Below are positions 27,059-36,479 of a stretch of 64,000 nt of DNA, piece by piece (the stretch's first letter is position 1; every line of letters begins with the position of its first letter). The stretch lies in contig NZ_WJXZ01000001.1 in NCBI RefSeq assembly GCF_009668025.1, positions 749,004 to 813,003 of the forward strand. Direction: 5' to 3'. The position numbers and the translations under genes were made by a program. Origin of the DNA: Larkinella terrae (GTDB taxonomy: Bacteria > Bacteroidota > Bacteroidia > Cytophagales > Spirosomataceae). Under the pieces are notes generated by a model, which saw nothing but the letters and a program-made list of their open reading frames with translations, searched no databases and was not told where the DNA came from.

Positions 27059-27850
27059 ATGGACGTTATCGTAGCAAACACTCCACCTGAGCAATCTGCA
27101 AGTTTATGGGATTACAGCCTATCATTCATCGCAGATATGGCTAGTGTAGTCGAGCACTACCATCATTGCTATAAAGTCGTTATTAGTTTAGATAACGACT
27201 TTGAATGCTTAATTGACGGACAGGCTCTATTCGGATTGCGAGGCTTCATTGTCAATCAGACTATTCCCCATTCCTGCTATGCACCAAATGCCAACGTGTT
27301 AGTAAATTTCATTGAAACCGGTAGTTTCTGGGGTTGGCAACTCCGGGCGCTATTGGGGGATAAAACCTATCTAACGATCGACTCGGTTCTGGCCCCTGAG
27401 CAGTACTTGCAGGTGTTTCCAGCCAATTACGCTGAGTTGTCCAATGAAAAGCTAGTTCCTCACGTTAATGCTTTTTTAAATTCACTCCTTCCGCTTACTC
27501 ACCAAATGAGTGAATTTGCACTGGATTCGCGCATCCAGGCTACGCTACGCTATATAGATCAAAACCTGCATATGCATCTGGAGTTAGAAGACATAGCCAA
27601 TCAGCTCTGTTTGTCCCCAGACCGTGCACGGCACCTTTTTGTTCAGCAGATGGGCATTCCTTTTTCGCAGTATATACTCTGGAAACGGATCCGAAATACA
27701 ATGGCCGTTGCGATCACCGAAGAAAGCAAGCTTGCAGATGCTTGCCTTCGTTTTGGTTTCACAGACCAACCACATTTTAATCGAACCTTCAAGCGAATTT
27801 TTGGATTACCACCGGTTGGAATTATTCGGCATTGTCGGGTTTTGTTATAG
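27059..27850 (+). CDS. AraC-family transcriptional regulator
   Basis: The 263-residue protein has an N-terminal cupin-type sensing half (to about 160) and a C-terminal pair of helix-turn-helix motifs (about 165-260) with LELEDIANQLCLSPDRARHLF and FGFTDQPHFNRTFKRIFGLPP. A TTG one codon upstream is not needed, since the ATG at 27059 is the first proper start. It is divergent from the quinone oxidoreductase and the YCII lipoprotein, so it likely regulates them and itself. The C-terminus ends only nine residues after the family signature, a little short but normal. Confidence 0.87.
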   Translation: MDVIVANTPPEQSASLWDYSLSFIADMASVVEHYHHCYKVVISLDNDFECLIDGQALFGLRGFIVNQTIPHSCYAPNANVLVNFIETGSFWGWQLRALLGDKTYLTIDSVLAPEQYLQVFPANYAELSNEKLVPHVNAFLNSLLPLTHQMSEFALDSRIQATLRYIDQNLHMHLELEDIANQLCLSPDRARHLFVQQMGIPFSQYILWKRIRNTMAVAITEESKLADACLRFGFTDQPHFNRTFKRIFGLPPVGIIRHCRVLL

Positions 27851-28067
27851 CACTATATTTACCTATGTGAAGTTCTCTGAGCAGGATACTAATGCCATTG
27901 ATAAGAACCTATGCACTTCAATAGCCCCGATAAATCCGGTTGCCTGGTAAGCTGTTTTCGAGAAAGTACATGAGGCTACAGACCCTCAGCCTTTCAATTT
28001 AAGCCCTGTACAACTCTAGAATAGGACATGTAAAGACGCTAGTAGTGCGGGTAAATCAATCTTAATT

Positions 28068-28691
28068 CTAAAAAGCTACCATCCAATAAAGCCAGGAAAT
28101 AATGTTGGTTGTGACACCCAACCAGGGGTTAATAAACGATAAACCAAAACAGATAAAATTGATAAGCAGGCCCGTTAGTATGCTTCTATTGACTGCTTTT
28201 ACAATTTCAGTACTCGCAAAAGCATGGAGTAGTGGTTTGGATTTTGACGAAGCAATAGTCCATAGGAGCAGAAAGACGAAATTTACCAGCAAAAAATAAC
28301 CAGTGTAAAACTTCACGGCAATGCCTTTTGCATCGGTGTCTATAAATTGGCCAACCGTTTTGGTGGGAAAAGGTACCAGAGCGATAACGAGTAGTAATAA
28401 CCCATTTGCCAACATCAAGCCGTTACTGGGCTTTTTGATGAGCCTAAACATCTGGTGATGGGCAAGCCACATCAACAGTACCGTCGCAAAGCTATTAATA
28501 TAGGCTATGTACTTAGGCATCAACTCGTAAATGTGAGTTAGCAGATTGGCATCTGTAGCCCCCTTGTACTCTTCAACTCCTATTTCCAGGGCCAGCAGTG
28601 TAATGGCTACGCCAAAAATACCATCGCTAAAGGCTTCTATCCGACCTGTACTTTCACTTGGTTCCAGTTGTGCTATTTGGTCAGTCTTCAT
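28068..28691 (-). CDS. TMEM175/DUF1211-family potassium-channel-like membrane protein
   Basis: The 207-residue protein has six hydrophobic segments and the family signature RIEAFSDGIFGVAITLL in the first helix (from about residue 17), matching the RxxxFSD selectivity-filter motif of bacterial TMEM175 channels. Bacterial members conduct potassium as tetramers of six-helix units. The ATG at 28691 lies inside the end of the upstream DUF481 gene, so the two genes overlap by 11 bases and are probably translationally coupled. The TTG at 28694 would be an alternative start. It has no regulatory domain. Confidence 0.85.
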   Translation of the reverse strand: MKTDQIAQLEPSESTGRIEAFSDGIFGVAITLLALEIGVEEYKGATDANLLTHIYELMPKYIAYINSFATVLLMWLAHHQMFRLIKKPSNGLMLANGLLLLVIALVPFPTKTVGQFIDTDAKGIAVKFYTGYFLLVNFVFLLLWTIASSKSKPLLHAFASTEIVKAVNRSILTGLLINFICFGLSFINPWLGVTTNIISWLYWMVAF

Positions 28692-29468
28692 CAATTTCAG
28701 CGTTTCTATTTTTGAATATATTGGTTAGGGTAAGTCCAAACGAAACAATAAAATCATACTTGGATTTTTCAACCAGCACCACGTTTTCATGAGTATATTC
28801 TAGGTTTCCACGCAATGACACCTTACGACTTATGGGTATTTCGGCGCCGGCGAGGGCATATACCCGGTTGTTTGGGCCTTGAAAGGCAGGTTGCCAACTT
28901 ACTTCGTAAACGATTCGCATACGATTGCCGGGTAGCGTTTGAGTGCCAGCCACGAATGTAAGCAATCGCCATTTGTTAATGATATGACTTGTACCGTCAT
29001 AATTTTCAAAGTTATTGCCTGCATAATGGCTACTTTCGTAAATAACGGCACTACCTATACGTAAATAATTCTGCTGATTCCCAAAAACTCGGTAGGCAGC
29101 TCCAGGGCCTAACTGGTACTGAAAGTCGATACCCCGCCGTAAGCTCTTAGCTATCGATACAATGACAAAGGGATACAGTCTGCGCCGTTGCCCATACGAA
29201 AGAATGTTCCGTGAGGTAGCATCATTGGCCGTTATCTCATGATCACGATTTTTATACGTATAAGAGGTACCTGAGAAGATCCCCCACTTAGGACCATTAT
29301 GCGCTAACTCGGCACGAGACGAAGAGATAAAATCGTTTAGGTTGCCACCTAATACAATTCCTGTACTGGTCAGTCGATATGCCAACGAGTTGTATCCGCT
29401 TCATTAATCTGCCCGAAAAGTAGGTGGGAAGTACATAAAAAGAAAAGCGTAAAAAAGGTGTATTTCAT
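28681..29468 (-). pseudogene. DUF481-family outer-membrane protein gene with a one-base frameshift
   Basis: The intended start is the ATG at 29468, which gives a signal peptide ending LFGQINEADTT. About 28 codons in, the frame breaks at about 29381-29387: the mature barrel continues in another frame as AYRLTSTGIVLGGNL. Adding one G to the TTGGCA run (minus strand) restores a single continuous DUF481 protein of about 262 residues ending RNAEIDED. The rest looks intact: paired beta-strands with alternating aromatics as in a small porin-like barrel. Either the gene is recently inactivated or the base was missed in sequencing. The TMEM175-like gene overlaps its end. Confidence 0.75.
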
Positions 29469-29798
29469 ACTAGACATTAAAAGTTACAGCACTAAATATC
29501 CAGCTCACTACCATCAGCGAGGTGAATTGGTTATACTCTAGTTTGGAATTATGTACTTTTCCCCTGTATCGTTATTAAGCTTTTCTGATTCCTTTCGAAG
29601 CAAGCTCATTAAACAGGGCATTCAAGCACTTTATTGGTTGTATTAACAATACCCTTTCTGTGCATTCTGCAAAATTCCGTCTTTTACAAGAGAAAGTACT
29701 TGTAGGAAACGGCTATTCTTTGATTGAGCACGAAGGAATATTCAGAATATCAACTATTGTTGACCTTAGCCCTAAAAACTGGACTAAGGTCATTGGTC
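29469..29798. other. 330-base gap, nothing recognised
   Basis: The stretch between the DUF481 gene and the ABC ATPase is AT-rich. Short open frames exist on both strands but none resembles a protein and none has a good start. It probably holds the promoter of the DUF481 gene, but no defensible element was seen. Confidence 0.5.
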
Positions 29799-30914
29799 CT
29801 ACCGAATTGCCTGCTCAGTTTGTGTATCGAAGAAGTGAAGTTTGTTGACTTCCCAAAACAACGCAATTGGCTGATCGAACGTAACGGTCGCCCCGCCGTG
29901 CAGTTTGGCGACGAATCGACGTTCTTCAATTGTAAAATAGGTGAGAATTTCGCTACCCATATGCTCCACGACGTCAATTAATGTATCCATTTCAGCGGAG
30001 TAATTATCCCGAGATAAACCGATAGACTGCTCCCGAATGTGCTCCGCCCGAACACCGAGCGTTACTTCACGACCTTCGTAGGACGCCAGTGCCGTCCGAT
30101 GAATTGAGGTTGACAAGTCAATCCGAACCAAGCCACCCGTGCTTTCAAAACTTACTTTTTTATCCGAATTTACAATTCGACCGGGTAGGAAATTCATTGG
30201 GGGCGAACCTATAAACCCGGCAACAAACAAATTTGCAGGCTGATTATAAAGAGCTAATGGCGTATCGTATTGAAGCACATCACCATTGCGTAGCACTACA
30301 ATCCGGTCGCCCAGGGTCATAGCCTCGATCTGGTCGTGCGTAACGTAAATCATCGTAGCCTGTAAATCGCGGTGAAGTTTTTGCAATTCGATACGTGTCT
30401 GCCCCCGAAGTTTGGCATCCAGATTACTGAGCGGCTCATCGAATAAGAACACTTTCGGATTTCGTACAATAGCCCGCCCGATAGCCACACGCTGGCGTTG
30501 CCCACCCGACATATCTTTGGGCTTTCGATCTAGAAGATTCTCAATTTCCAATATTTTGGCCGCGTTGGTCACGCGTTGCCGGATTTCATCACTGGCCATG
30601 TTCCGTAACTTAAGCCCAAACGCCATGTTGTCGTAAACGGTCATGTGCGGGTAAAGCGCGTAATTCTGGAATACCATCGCAATATCGCGATCCTTGGGCG
30701 CACGGTCGTTGATACGTTGTCCACCAATCAGCAGGTCACCATTGGTGATATCTTCCAGACCAGCGATCATCCGCAACAAGGTAGACTTGCCACAACCCGA
30801 CGGTCCGACCAGCACGACAAATTCGCGGTCTTTAACCTCAATATTAACATCTTTAATCACCTTCGGTCCACCCGGGTAAGCCTTGGCAATGTGACGTAGT
30901 ATTACTTCAGCCAT
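29799..30914 (-). CDS. Sugar ABC importer ATPase, MsmK/UgpC/MalK type
   Basis: The 371-residue protein has Walker [11 protein letters not shown]-loop [13 protein letters not shown], signature [14 protein letters not shown], Walker [14 protein letters not shown] and the switch His in [10 protein letters not shown], then the C-terminal TOBE/OB domain that is typical of the carbohydrate-importer (CUT1) ATPases. It powers the two permeases encoded upstream. It starts 3 bases after the stop of the toroid lipoprotein gene and is the last gene of this operon. CUT1 importers are uncommon in Bacteroidota, where SusCD is the usual route. Confidence 0.93.
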   Translation of the reverse strand: MAEVILRHIAKAYPGGPKVIKDVNIEVKDREFVVLVGPSGCGKSTLLRMIAGLEDITNGDLLIGGQRINDRAPKDRDIAMVFQNYALYPHMTVYDNMAFGLKLRNMASDEIRQRVTNAAKILEIENLLDRKPKDMSGGQRQRVAIGRAIVRNPKVFLFDEPLSNLDAKLRGQTRIELQKLHRDLQATMIYVTHDQIEAMTLGDRIVVLRNGDVLQYDTPLALYNQPANLFVAGFIGSPPMNFLPGRIVNSDKKVSFESTGGLVRIDLSTSIHRTALASYEGREVTLGVRAEHIREQSIGLSRDNYSAEMDTLIDVVEHMGSEILTYFTIEERRFVAKLHGGATVTFDQPIALFWEVNKLHFFDTQTEQAIR

Positions 30915-30917
30915 TCG

Positions 30918-32225
30918 CTACTTATTTTTTTCTAATGCCTTCACTGCGTCAGGGTATTGTTCAAGCCGTTGAAACGCCCAGAGCGCTTCGATCGTCGATT
31001 CGGCCCCTGAATTGCGATTAATCTGATTACTTGATATGATGCCATCATACCCCCGACCCGTTGCCGGATCGTACATTGGTGTATTGGCTACGTTTTTCCC
31101 CAGAAACCAACTGGCCAATTGCCCGGCTAACTCGGCGTATTTGGCCTCCTTCGATTGATCAAATGCTTCCAGTGCAGCCCAAATCATCGGACGAACGCCA
31201 TAGGCAATCTGGGAAACCTGACTGGATTTAATCGGTTTAACTTCATTGCCGGGTTGTTGTACTGTAAACGATTCCAGAAAACCCAGTTGAATTAGATAGG
31301 GGTAAAAATTATCAATTTCTCGCTTGGCGGCTGCAATCCAGGCCGGTTTATTCAGGGCTTTCCCAACCCGCAATAACGCATAGGATTGATCGCTCCCGTA
31401 GGCGTGCCAGCCATTTTCAAAACTCAAAATAGCACCATATGGATACTTGCCCACGTCGCCATATTGCATTGCCAGAATACCATCAGCCAGCAATTCGATC
31501 AGTTTCAGGACATCAGAATTGGGGGCTTGCTGGTAGATGTTAGCAAGCGAAATCAGCATAATGGCTGCCTGATCAGTACCTGAACCGAAAGGAAGCCATT
31601 TGGGTACCTGAATACCCTGGATGAAACTGTACTCCCTGGGCTTGTTGCCAAAGTCGCGAAGCATATTCGCGGTCAGTTTCTGGATAGCCGTTTGCATACG
31701 CCCCGCCAGGGTTGCATCAACTTTTTGATAATACGGATACGCTTCGGTCAGAAGCCATAAGGCACGCCAGGACCAGAAATTTGCTTCGGCCACGCTCGTC
31801 TGAAAAGTCTTGTTAATGGTTCGATCGGGCCAAAGGAAATTATAAAAATACCCGTTGTCGGCCTGTAGTTGCAGAACAAACTCTGTCATCGCCCGCAATT
31901 TGGTTTGCGTTTCTTTATTGGTTGCCAGATCAGGCTCACGCAGCAGCAGCAGGGCCGCGCGCGCTACGTCATCAATACAGGTAAATCCTTCGTCGGTATC
32001 CGTTACGAGGTGATAATCGGGTGCTTCGCTATAGATAGCAACTGTACCAACTTCAGTTCCGTTCGAAGCCAGTTTAACCGTCTGATACAGTCGATCCAGA
32101 TGCGACAAATTAACGTAACGCGTGGCCGGCGTGGTGGTCTGGGCCACAGGCTGCTCTTTCTTACACGAAAACGCGAAGAGTAGTAGTTGCAGCGTAAGGA
32201 GTTTCAAAAAAGCGGGACGACTCAT
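30918..32225 (-). CDS. Lipoprotein with an (alpha/alpha) toroid fold, possible glycan enzyme
   Basis: The 435-residue protein has a lipoprotein signal (lipobox AFSC, Cys21) and an all-helical domain with regularly spaced aromatic/acidic turns: DEGFTCIDDVARA (about 78-90), NFWSWRALWLL, GSGTDQAAIML, HAYGSDQSYALL and GRGYDGI near the end. This pattern fits an (alpha/alpha)6 barrel as in several glycoside hydrolase, lyase and epimerase families, with the Asp/Glu in the turns as candidate catalytic residues. I cannot name the family. It is embedded in a sugar importer operon, so it probably trims the imported glycan in the periplasm. That role is inferred. Confidence 0.7.
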   Translation of the reverse strand: MSRPAFLKLLTLQLLLFAFSCKKEQPVAQTTTPATRYVNLSHLDRLYQTVKLASNGTEVGTVAIYSEAPDYHLVTDTDEGFTCIDDVARAALLLLREPDLATNKETQTKLRAMTEFVLQLQADNGYFYNFLWPDRTINKTFQTSVAEANFWSWRALWLLTEAYPYYQKVDATLAGRMQTAIQKLTANMLRDFGNKPREYSFIQGIQVPKWLPFGSGTDQAAIMLISLANIYQQAPNSDVLKLIELLADGILAMQYGDVGKYPYGAILSFENGWHAYGSDQSYALLRVGKALNKPAWIAAAKREIDNFYPYLIQLGFLESFTVQQPGNEVKPIKSSQVSQIAYGVRPMIWAALEAFDQSKEAKYAELAGQLASWFLGKNVANTPMYDPATGRGYDGIISSNQINRNSGAESTIEALWAFQRLEQYPDAVKALEKNK

Positions 32226-32273
32226 ACCATTATGTTCTAGTATTTCCTGCCCATGAAGTGACAGAAAAGAAAT

Positions 32274-33086
32274 TTAATCTTTCAAGCCCGAAGAGGCCAT
32301 GCTTCGGATAAAGTGTTTTTGGAAAAACAAATACAAAATCACAATGGGAATCGCCAGCAAAACGGCAGCCGCAATCTTCACCCCCAATTGCCCTTCAGCT
32401 CGTCCGCCAACGGAAAATAGCGTTACCAATTGTGGCATCGTCATCCTCGACTCATCCCGAATCACAATCAGTGGCCATAGCGCTTCGTTCCATAATCCCA
32501 TGAATGTCAGGATTGTAATGGTGAGAACGGTCGGCAGAATATTCGGGATCAGGATCTGGAAAATAATCCGCATCTCATTCGCACCATCCATCCGGGCCGC
32601 ATCGATCAACGCCTGTGGTAAGCTCTGGAAGGCCTGCCGGAATAAGAGGATCGAAAATGAATTGAGCGCAAACGGAACAATCAGTGCCAGATACGTATCA
32701 ACCCAACCGAACCGAACCATGGTGATGTAATTCGGAATCAGCGTGATCTGAAACGGCAAGGTCATCGTGAAAATGATCAGGTAGAAAATCCAGTCACGCC
32801 CTGCAAAATCCAGCTTCGCGAGTGCATAACCGACCATGGCACCCGATACCAAAACCAGGCCTGTTGTTAGTATGGCCACAAAAGAGCTATTCAAAAATGC
32901 GCGGTCGAGCGGGATTTTGGTGAATACCGTAACGTAGTTGCTCCCCGTAAAACCCACCGGGAACAAGGTCAAATCGCCGAGCCCACTCTCTGACGACAAT
33001 GACGCGCTCACCATCCAGATAAACGGGTAAATGAACGACACAGCCGCGAGGATCAAGAGCATGTATTTTATAGTGGTTTGAAGCAT
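32274..33086 (-). CDS. Sugar ABC importer permease, MalG type
   Basis: The 270-residue protein has six membrane segments and the EAA loop of CUT1 permeases, ALIDAARMDGANEMRIIFQI, which docks on the ATPase. Its length and the short N-terminus fit the MalG-like member of the pair. It lies 12 bases after the stop of the MalF-like gene and 48 bases before the toroid lipoprotein gene. It forms the translocation pore with its partner. The sugar is unknown. Confidence 0.92.
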   Translation of the reverse strand: MLQTTIKYMLLILAAVSFIYPFIWMVSASLSSESGLGDLTLFPVGFTGSNYVTVFTKIPLDRAFLNSSFVAILTTGLVLVSGAMVGYALAKLDFAGRDWIFYLIIFTMTLPFQITLIPNYITMVRFGWVDTYLALIVPFALNSFSILLFRQAFQSLPQALIDAARMDGANEMRIIFQILIPNILPTVLTITILTFMGLWNEALWPLIVIRDESRMTMPQLVTLFSVGGRAEGQLGVKIAAAVLLAIPIVILYLFFQKHFIRSMASSGLKD

Positions 33087-33098
33087 GGTATGTTTAAT

Positions 33099-33950
33099 CT
33101 ACACTTCCTGCTCAACGTAGCGTCGTTGAATGATTACCACAAACAGAATGATCAGCGCAAAGCAGAAGCCTAATGTAGCGGAATAACCCATGTGATAATA
33201 TTGAAAGGCCTGTCGGTAAATGTACATGACCGCTGAGAGCGTCGTGTTCATCGGCCCACCCTGGGTCATTATATACGGTTCGACAAAGAGCGAAAACCCA
33301 CTGATTGTTGAGAGTACGACCACGGTAAAAATGGTTGGGTTGATCATCGGCAACGTAATAAACCGAAATTTCTGCCAGTTAGTAGCTCCTTCGAGATCGG
33401 CAGCTTCATAATACTGCATTGGCACCGATTGCAGGCCAACCAGAAACAGAATAATGTAAAGCCCAACGTTTTTCCAGGTCGCCATCACGGCAATAGAATA
33501 CATCGCCACCGCCGGATCGTCGAGCCAGGCAATACGAGGCACACTCAAGGCTGCCAGCAATCGGTTCAGTAAGCCAGAATTGAAGCTAAGTAGCTGCTGC
33601 CACAATATCGTAACGACCACGCCCGAGACGATAACCGGCAAAAAAAATGCCGCGCGAAAAAATGACGCCCCTCGTACCGTGCGATTCAGCAGTTCAGCCA
33701 TTACTATCGCAACAATAAGCTGCAAGGGAATATGTACCAGCAGGAAACGTACGGTGTTCCAGACTGCCTGCCAGAAGAGCCGGTCTTTGAAAAGGTGTTT
33801 GTAATTAGCCAATCCAATGTACTGCATCGGCGAGATGATGTTCCAGCTATGGAACGTCAGCACCACCGAAAATAAAACCGGAAACGCCACAAACACCGCG
33901 AAATGCAGGATGTAAGGCGAAACAAGAAGATAAGGCGTCCACTTTTTCAT
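33099..33950 (-). CDS. Sugar ABC importer permease, MalF type
   Basis: The 283-residue protein has six membrane segments and the EAA loop YYEAADLEGATNWQKFRFIT, which fits the CUT1 family. It lacks the long periplasmic P2 loop of enteric MalF, as do most family members. It lies 48 bases after the stop of the substrate-binding protein gene, and the space between them holds a long hairpin (33961-34019) that could lower its expression relative to the binding protein. Confidence 0.92.
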   Translation of the reverse strand: MKKWTPYLLVSPYILHFAVFVAFPVLFSVVLTFHSWNIISPMQYIGLANYKHLFKDRLFWQAVWNTVRFLLVHIPLQLIVAIVMAELLNRTVRGASFFRAAFFLPVIVSGVVVTILWQQLLSFNSGLLNRLLAALSVPRIAWLDDPAVAMYSIAVMATWKNVGLYIILFLVGLQSVPMQYYEAADLEGATNWQKFRFITLPMINPTIFTVVVLSTISGFSLFVEPYIMTQGGPMNTTLSAVMYIYRQAFQYYHMGYSATLGFCFALIILFVVIIQRRYVEQEV

Positions 33951-33960
33951 AGCATGAAAA

Positions 33961-34019
33961 AGCGAACGAGTGAAAGAGCGAAAACGACCGGACGGTTTTC
34001 ACTCGTTCACTCGTTCGCT
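33961..34019 (-). promoter_or_regulatory. Long hairpin overlapping the stop codon of the sugar-binding protein gene
   Basis: Arms AGCGAACGAGTGA (33961-33973) and TCACTCGTTCGCT (34007-34019) are perfect inverted copies. The stop codon of the binding-protein gene (33999-34001) lies inside. Between the arms a second, imperfect pairing (GAAAACGACCG with CGGTTTTC) extends the stem. The arm also contains the tandem TCACTCGT octamers. In the enteric malE-malF interval a palindromic hairpin stabilises the malE message; a similar role is inferred here. Confidence 0.5.
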
Positions 34020-35291
34020 CATTAATAATACATCCACCGCCTTGGCGGCATCGGCAATGGCGGCTTCAGGTGTTTTTTTGTTGAAAATGACGCAGGCTTC
34101 GTATTCCTGCGAGATAATATCAAAGACTTCCACAATTACCTCCGAGTTATCCACTCCTTTGATGTAGCGGGCCTGTCTGGCAAAAGGAAGTAAACGGGGA
34201 TTCTTTGTCAGGAAGGCAGCAAAATACGGATCTGTATCGACGTTTTTCCGGCGCGGAAACTGGCCGGTTAATTCCATTAGTTGCAAATCGCCGGGCTTGT
34301 CTACGAGTGTTTTCACAAATTCCCAGGCGGCCTGCGGATCACGGCAGGTATTGAAAATGACAATGTTTTTTGGGTCACCATACGTATAGACCGGCCCGCG
34401 ATGATGGTCTGGAACAGGCATGGCAAACGAGCCGTATTCGAAACCGGGATCTTTGAACTTTTCCAGAAAGCCGACCGTCCAGGGACCGGTAAACTGCGAG
34501 GCAATCCGCTTTGCCAAAAAGGGGTCACGGGTGGCCGAAAGCCGCTCTTTTGCAAAATAACCGTCTTTATAAAGCGTCTGTAAAAACCGGAATACCTCAA
34601 TGGCGTATGGATTATTAAAGGCGGCCCGATTGTTCGCAATGAGTGGAGCACCGTTGGAGGCCGCCAGATAAAGTGGATAAAAATTGAAGAGCCGTTCGTA
34701 CCAGATTGCTTTCACCTCGGTATAACCCAGCCATTGATCAACGTAACCATCACCGTTTTTATCCTGAGTAAACTGACGCCCGGCGTTGAGATAGGTGGTA
34801 TACGTATAAGGCGGTTTTGCATTATGCAGGGTATTCATTGCGCGGGTATTCGTGACGAGCATAATCGGATTTACTTTCCACGGCACCTGATAAATATGCC
34901 CATCCGACGATGTAATTTCCCGAATAACGGCACTATCGCAGCGAGCCATAATGAACTCCCGAAACCCTTTCAGCGTATCTAACGGAATTAGTACGCCCGA
35001 TTTGGCATACATCTCCACACTCCCCTGCCACATATTAGCGTAAATATCAGGGGTAGTTTTTCCCACCACCGACGCCAGAATAATCTCCTCACTGGACTGC
35101 CCTTCGGGAATTGGCTGATACCGTAACGGCTTGTCAGGACGTTGTTTCTGCCATAGATCCGTAAAGTTTTTGGCAAACGCAATCTCTCCTGCATTGTTGG
35201 AGCACCAGAACGTGAGCGGACGATTCGTCGCCTGTTCGCGGTTGCAGGCAGTGAGCCAGAGAAAACAAAACAGAGCAGAAAGTTTTGGCAT
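33999..35291 (-). CDS. Sugar ABC importer substrate-binding lipoprotein
   Basis: The 430-residue protein has a lipoprotein signal (lipobox LTAC, Cys16), then a cluster-B type-I sugar-binding fold: LTFWCSNNAGEIAFAKNF at the N-lobe, and a tail containing AWEFVKTLV and AAKAVDVLLM. It should be anchored to the periplasmic face of the inner membrane and hand the sugar to the two permeases. It belongs to the CUT1 binding-protein group (SBP_bac_1 type). No Gram-negative soluble version is present, since a lipobox is clear. Confidence 0.9.
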   Translation of the reverse strand: MPKLSALFCFLWLTACNREQATNRPLTFWCSNNAGEIAFAKNFTDLWQKQRPDKPLRYQPIPEGQSSEEIILASVVGKTTPDIYANMWQGSVEMYAKSGVLIPLDTLKGFREFIMARCDSAVIREITSSDGHIYQVPWKVNPIMLVTNTRAMNTLHNAKPPYTYTTYLNAGRQFTQDKNGDGYVDQWLGYTEVKAIWYERLFNFYPLYLAASNGAPLIANNRAAFNNPYAIEVFRFLQTLYKDGYFAKERLSATRDPFLAKRIASQFTGPWTVGFLEKFKDPGFEYGSFAMPVPDHHRGPVYTYGDPKNIVIFNTCRDPQAAWEFVKTLVDKPGDLQLMELTGQFPRRKNVDTDPYFAAFLTKNPRLLPFARQARYIKGVDNSEVIVEVFDIISQEYEACVIFNKKTPEAAIADAAKAVDVLLMSERVNE

Positions 35292-35315
35292 TATACCTAA
35301 TCAAAGAAGTCAGCT

Positions 35316-35357
35316 AAAAACACCCCCACCCTCCTAAAGGAAGTTGGGGATGTTTTT
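35316..35357 (-). terminator. Terminator after the LamG gene
   Basis: On the minus strand AAAAACATCCCCA pairs with TGGGGGTGTTTTT (13 pairs, one U-G wobble), with an inner CUCC/GGAG mini-stem in the loop, and ends in a U-run. It lies 19 bases past the LamG gene stop, so it may end SusC-SusD-LamG transcripts and separate them from the ABC genes, at least partly. Confidence 0.6.
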
Positions 35358-35375
35358 ATTCAGCCAGTGAAATTT

Positions 35376-36446
35376 TTAGGGTTTCTCAGCCGTATAAAGC
35401 GATTTTACCTGCGTATCGCTCAGGGCAACATTGTAGATGCGAAGTTCATCTAAATCACCACGGAAGTACCCCCCCCAGGGACCGTTGAAGTTATTACCAT
35501 CCGCATCATCTTTCTCATTGTTCTGATACAGACTCGTGGGCAGATCCTGACCAATTGCTAGGTTAATCGTACTCTTTACCGCCACTGGATCGCCTGTCAC
35601 GTTGGGCCAGTTTTTGGTCAGTGTTCCGTTGAGATAGAAGTTCATACTACCGGCTTTGTAGGTCACCGTGATGAGATACCATTTATTCAGGTCCAATTTT
35701 GGATCTGCGTTATCATGGTCAATGATGCCGGTTGTCGTTTTGACCGTAAAGAAGGCATAATTGGCTTGCTGAATATTTAGCTTGTAGCCATTCCAGCGAT
35801 TCAGACCCAGTATGTAGTTATTGCCCGCAACTGAATTGGAATCCATACGCGCCCAAACACTAACCGTTATTTCTTTAGACGGGTTTAAAACCGTGTTGTA
35901 AGGAACTTCGATATTACCGCCCTTGAAAAAATGATAGGCTTTATTATCAACGCCATATCGGTCTTTTGTTAATGTTGGCGTCCCCGCTCCCCACAATGGA
36001 CTACCGGCTTTGAGCGTCCCGTCTAACCCTTTACCCGAGGCATCTTTGGTATCACCATCCATTTTCAGATAAAGCACCAGATTCTGCGGGGCAATTTGCT
36101 GGACCTGTTTGCTTAAAAACAGAATTCCGGCCTGTCCAAGATTTGTATACGCATTATTCGCATCCGACTGCGTAGCATTTGCATTGTTATACACCGTCGT
36201 AGCCGCGTCGATAGCCGTTTTAAATACGGCTTTAGACCCTGCTTCAAACTGACCGACCTGTGTTCCCTCAACAGCCAGTGCGTACCCTGCGTTTGCGCTA
36301 TCCAAGCGGGCTTTTAGTTTGGTTTTATCGACAGGTACAGCAACGGGGTCATCCGATTTTTTACAAGCGTCAAATAAGACTAACAGTAGCAGGAAGGCCA
36401 TCATTACGCTCAGCAAGGAGCGAACCGAAAACGAATTGTTCTTCAT
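35376..36446 (-). CDS. Lipoprotein with FIVAR-like and LamG-like (concanavalin A-like) domains
   Basis: The 356-residue protein has a lipoprotein signal (lipobox FDAC, Cys28), then a helical FIVAR-like repeat (about 38-105, AGSKAVFKTAIDAATTVY), then a LamG/concanavalin A-like carbohydrate-binding domain (about 120-352, with AYHFFKGGNIEVPYN, VSVWARMDSN and DLDELRIYNVALSDTQV). It probably sits on the cell surface next to SusD and helps glycan capture, a role often called SusE/F-like. No catalytic residues are seen. It starts 33 bases after the SusD stop. Confidence 0.82.
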   Translation of the reverse strand: MKNNSFSVRSLLSVMMAFLLLLVLFDACKKSDDPVAVPVDKTKLKARLDSANAGYALAVEGTQVGQFEAGSKAVFKTAIDAATTVYNNANATQSDANNAYTNLGQAGILFLSKQVQQIAPQNLVLYLKMDGDTKDASGKGLDGTLKAGSPLWGAGTPTLTKDRYGVDNKAYHFFKGGNIEVPYNTVLNPSKEITVSVWARMDSNSVAGNNYILGLNRWNGYKLNIQQANYAFFTVKTTTGIIDHDNADPKLDLNKWYLITVTYKAGSMNFYLNGTLTKNWPNVTGDPVAVKSTINLAIGQDLPTSLYQNNEKDDADGNNFNGPWGGYFRGDLDELRIYNVALSDTQVKSLYTAEKP

Positions 36447-36479
36447 TGGTTTTGTGAGTTAAATTAATTAGTAAAACAG

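Noticed and set aside
29660-29848. Open frame of 62 codons on the plus strand
   Set aside because: No domain, and it overlaps the end of the well-supported ATPase gene on the other strand.
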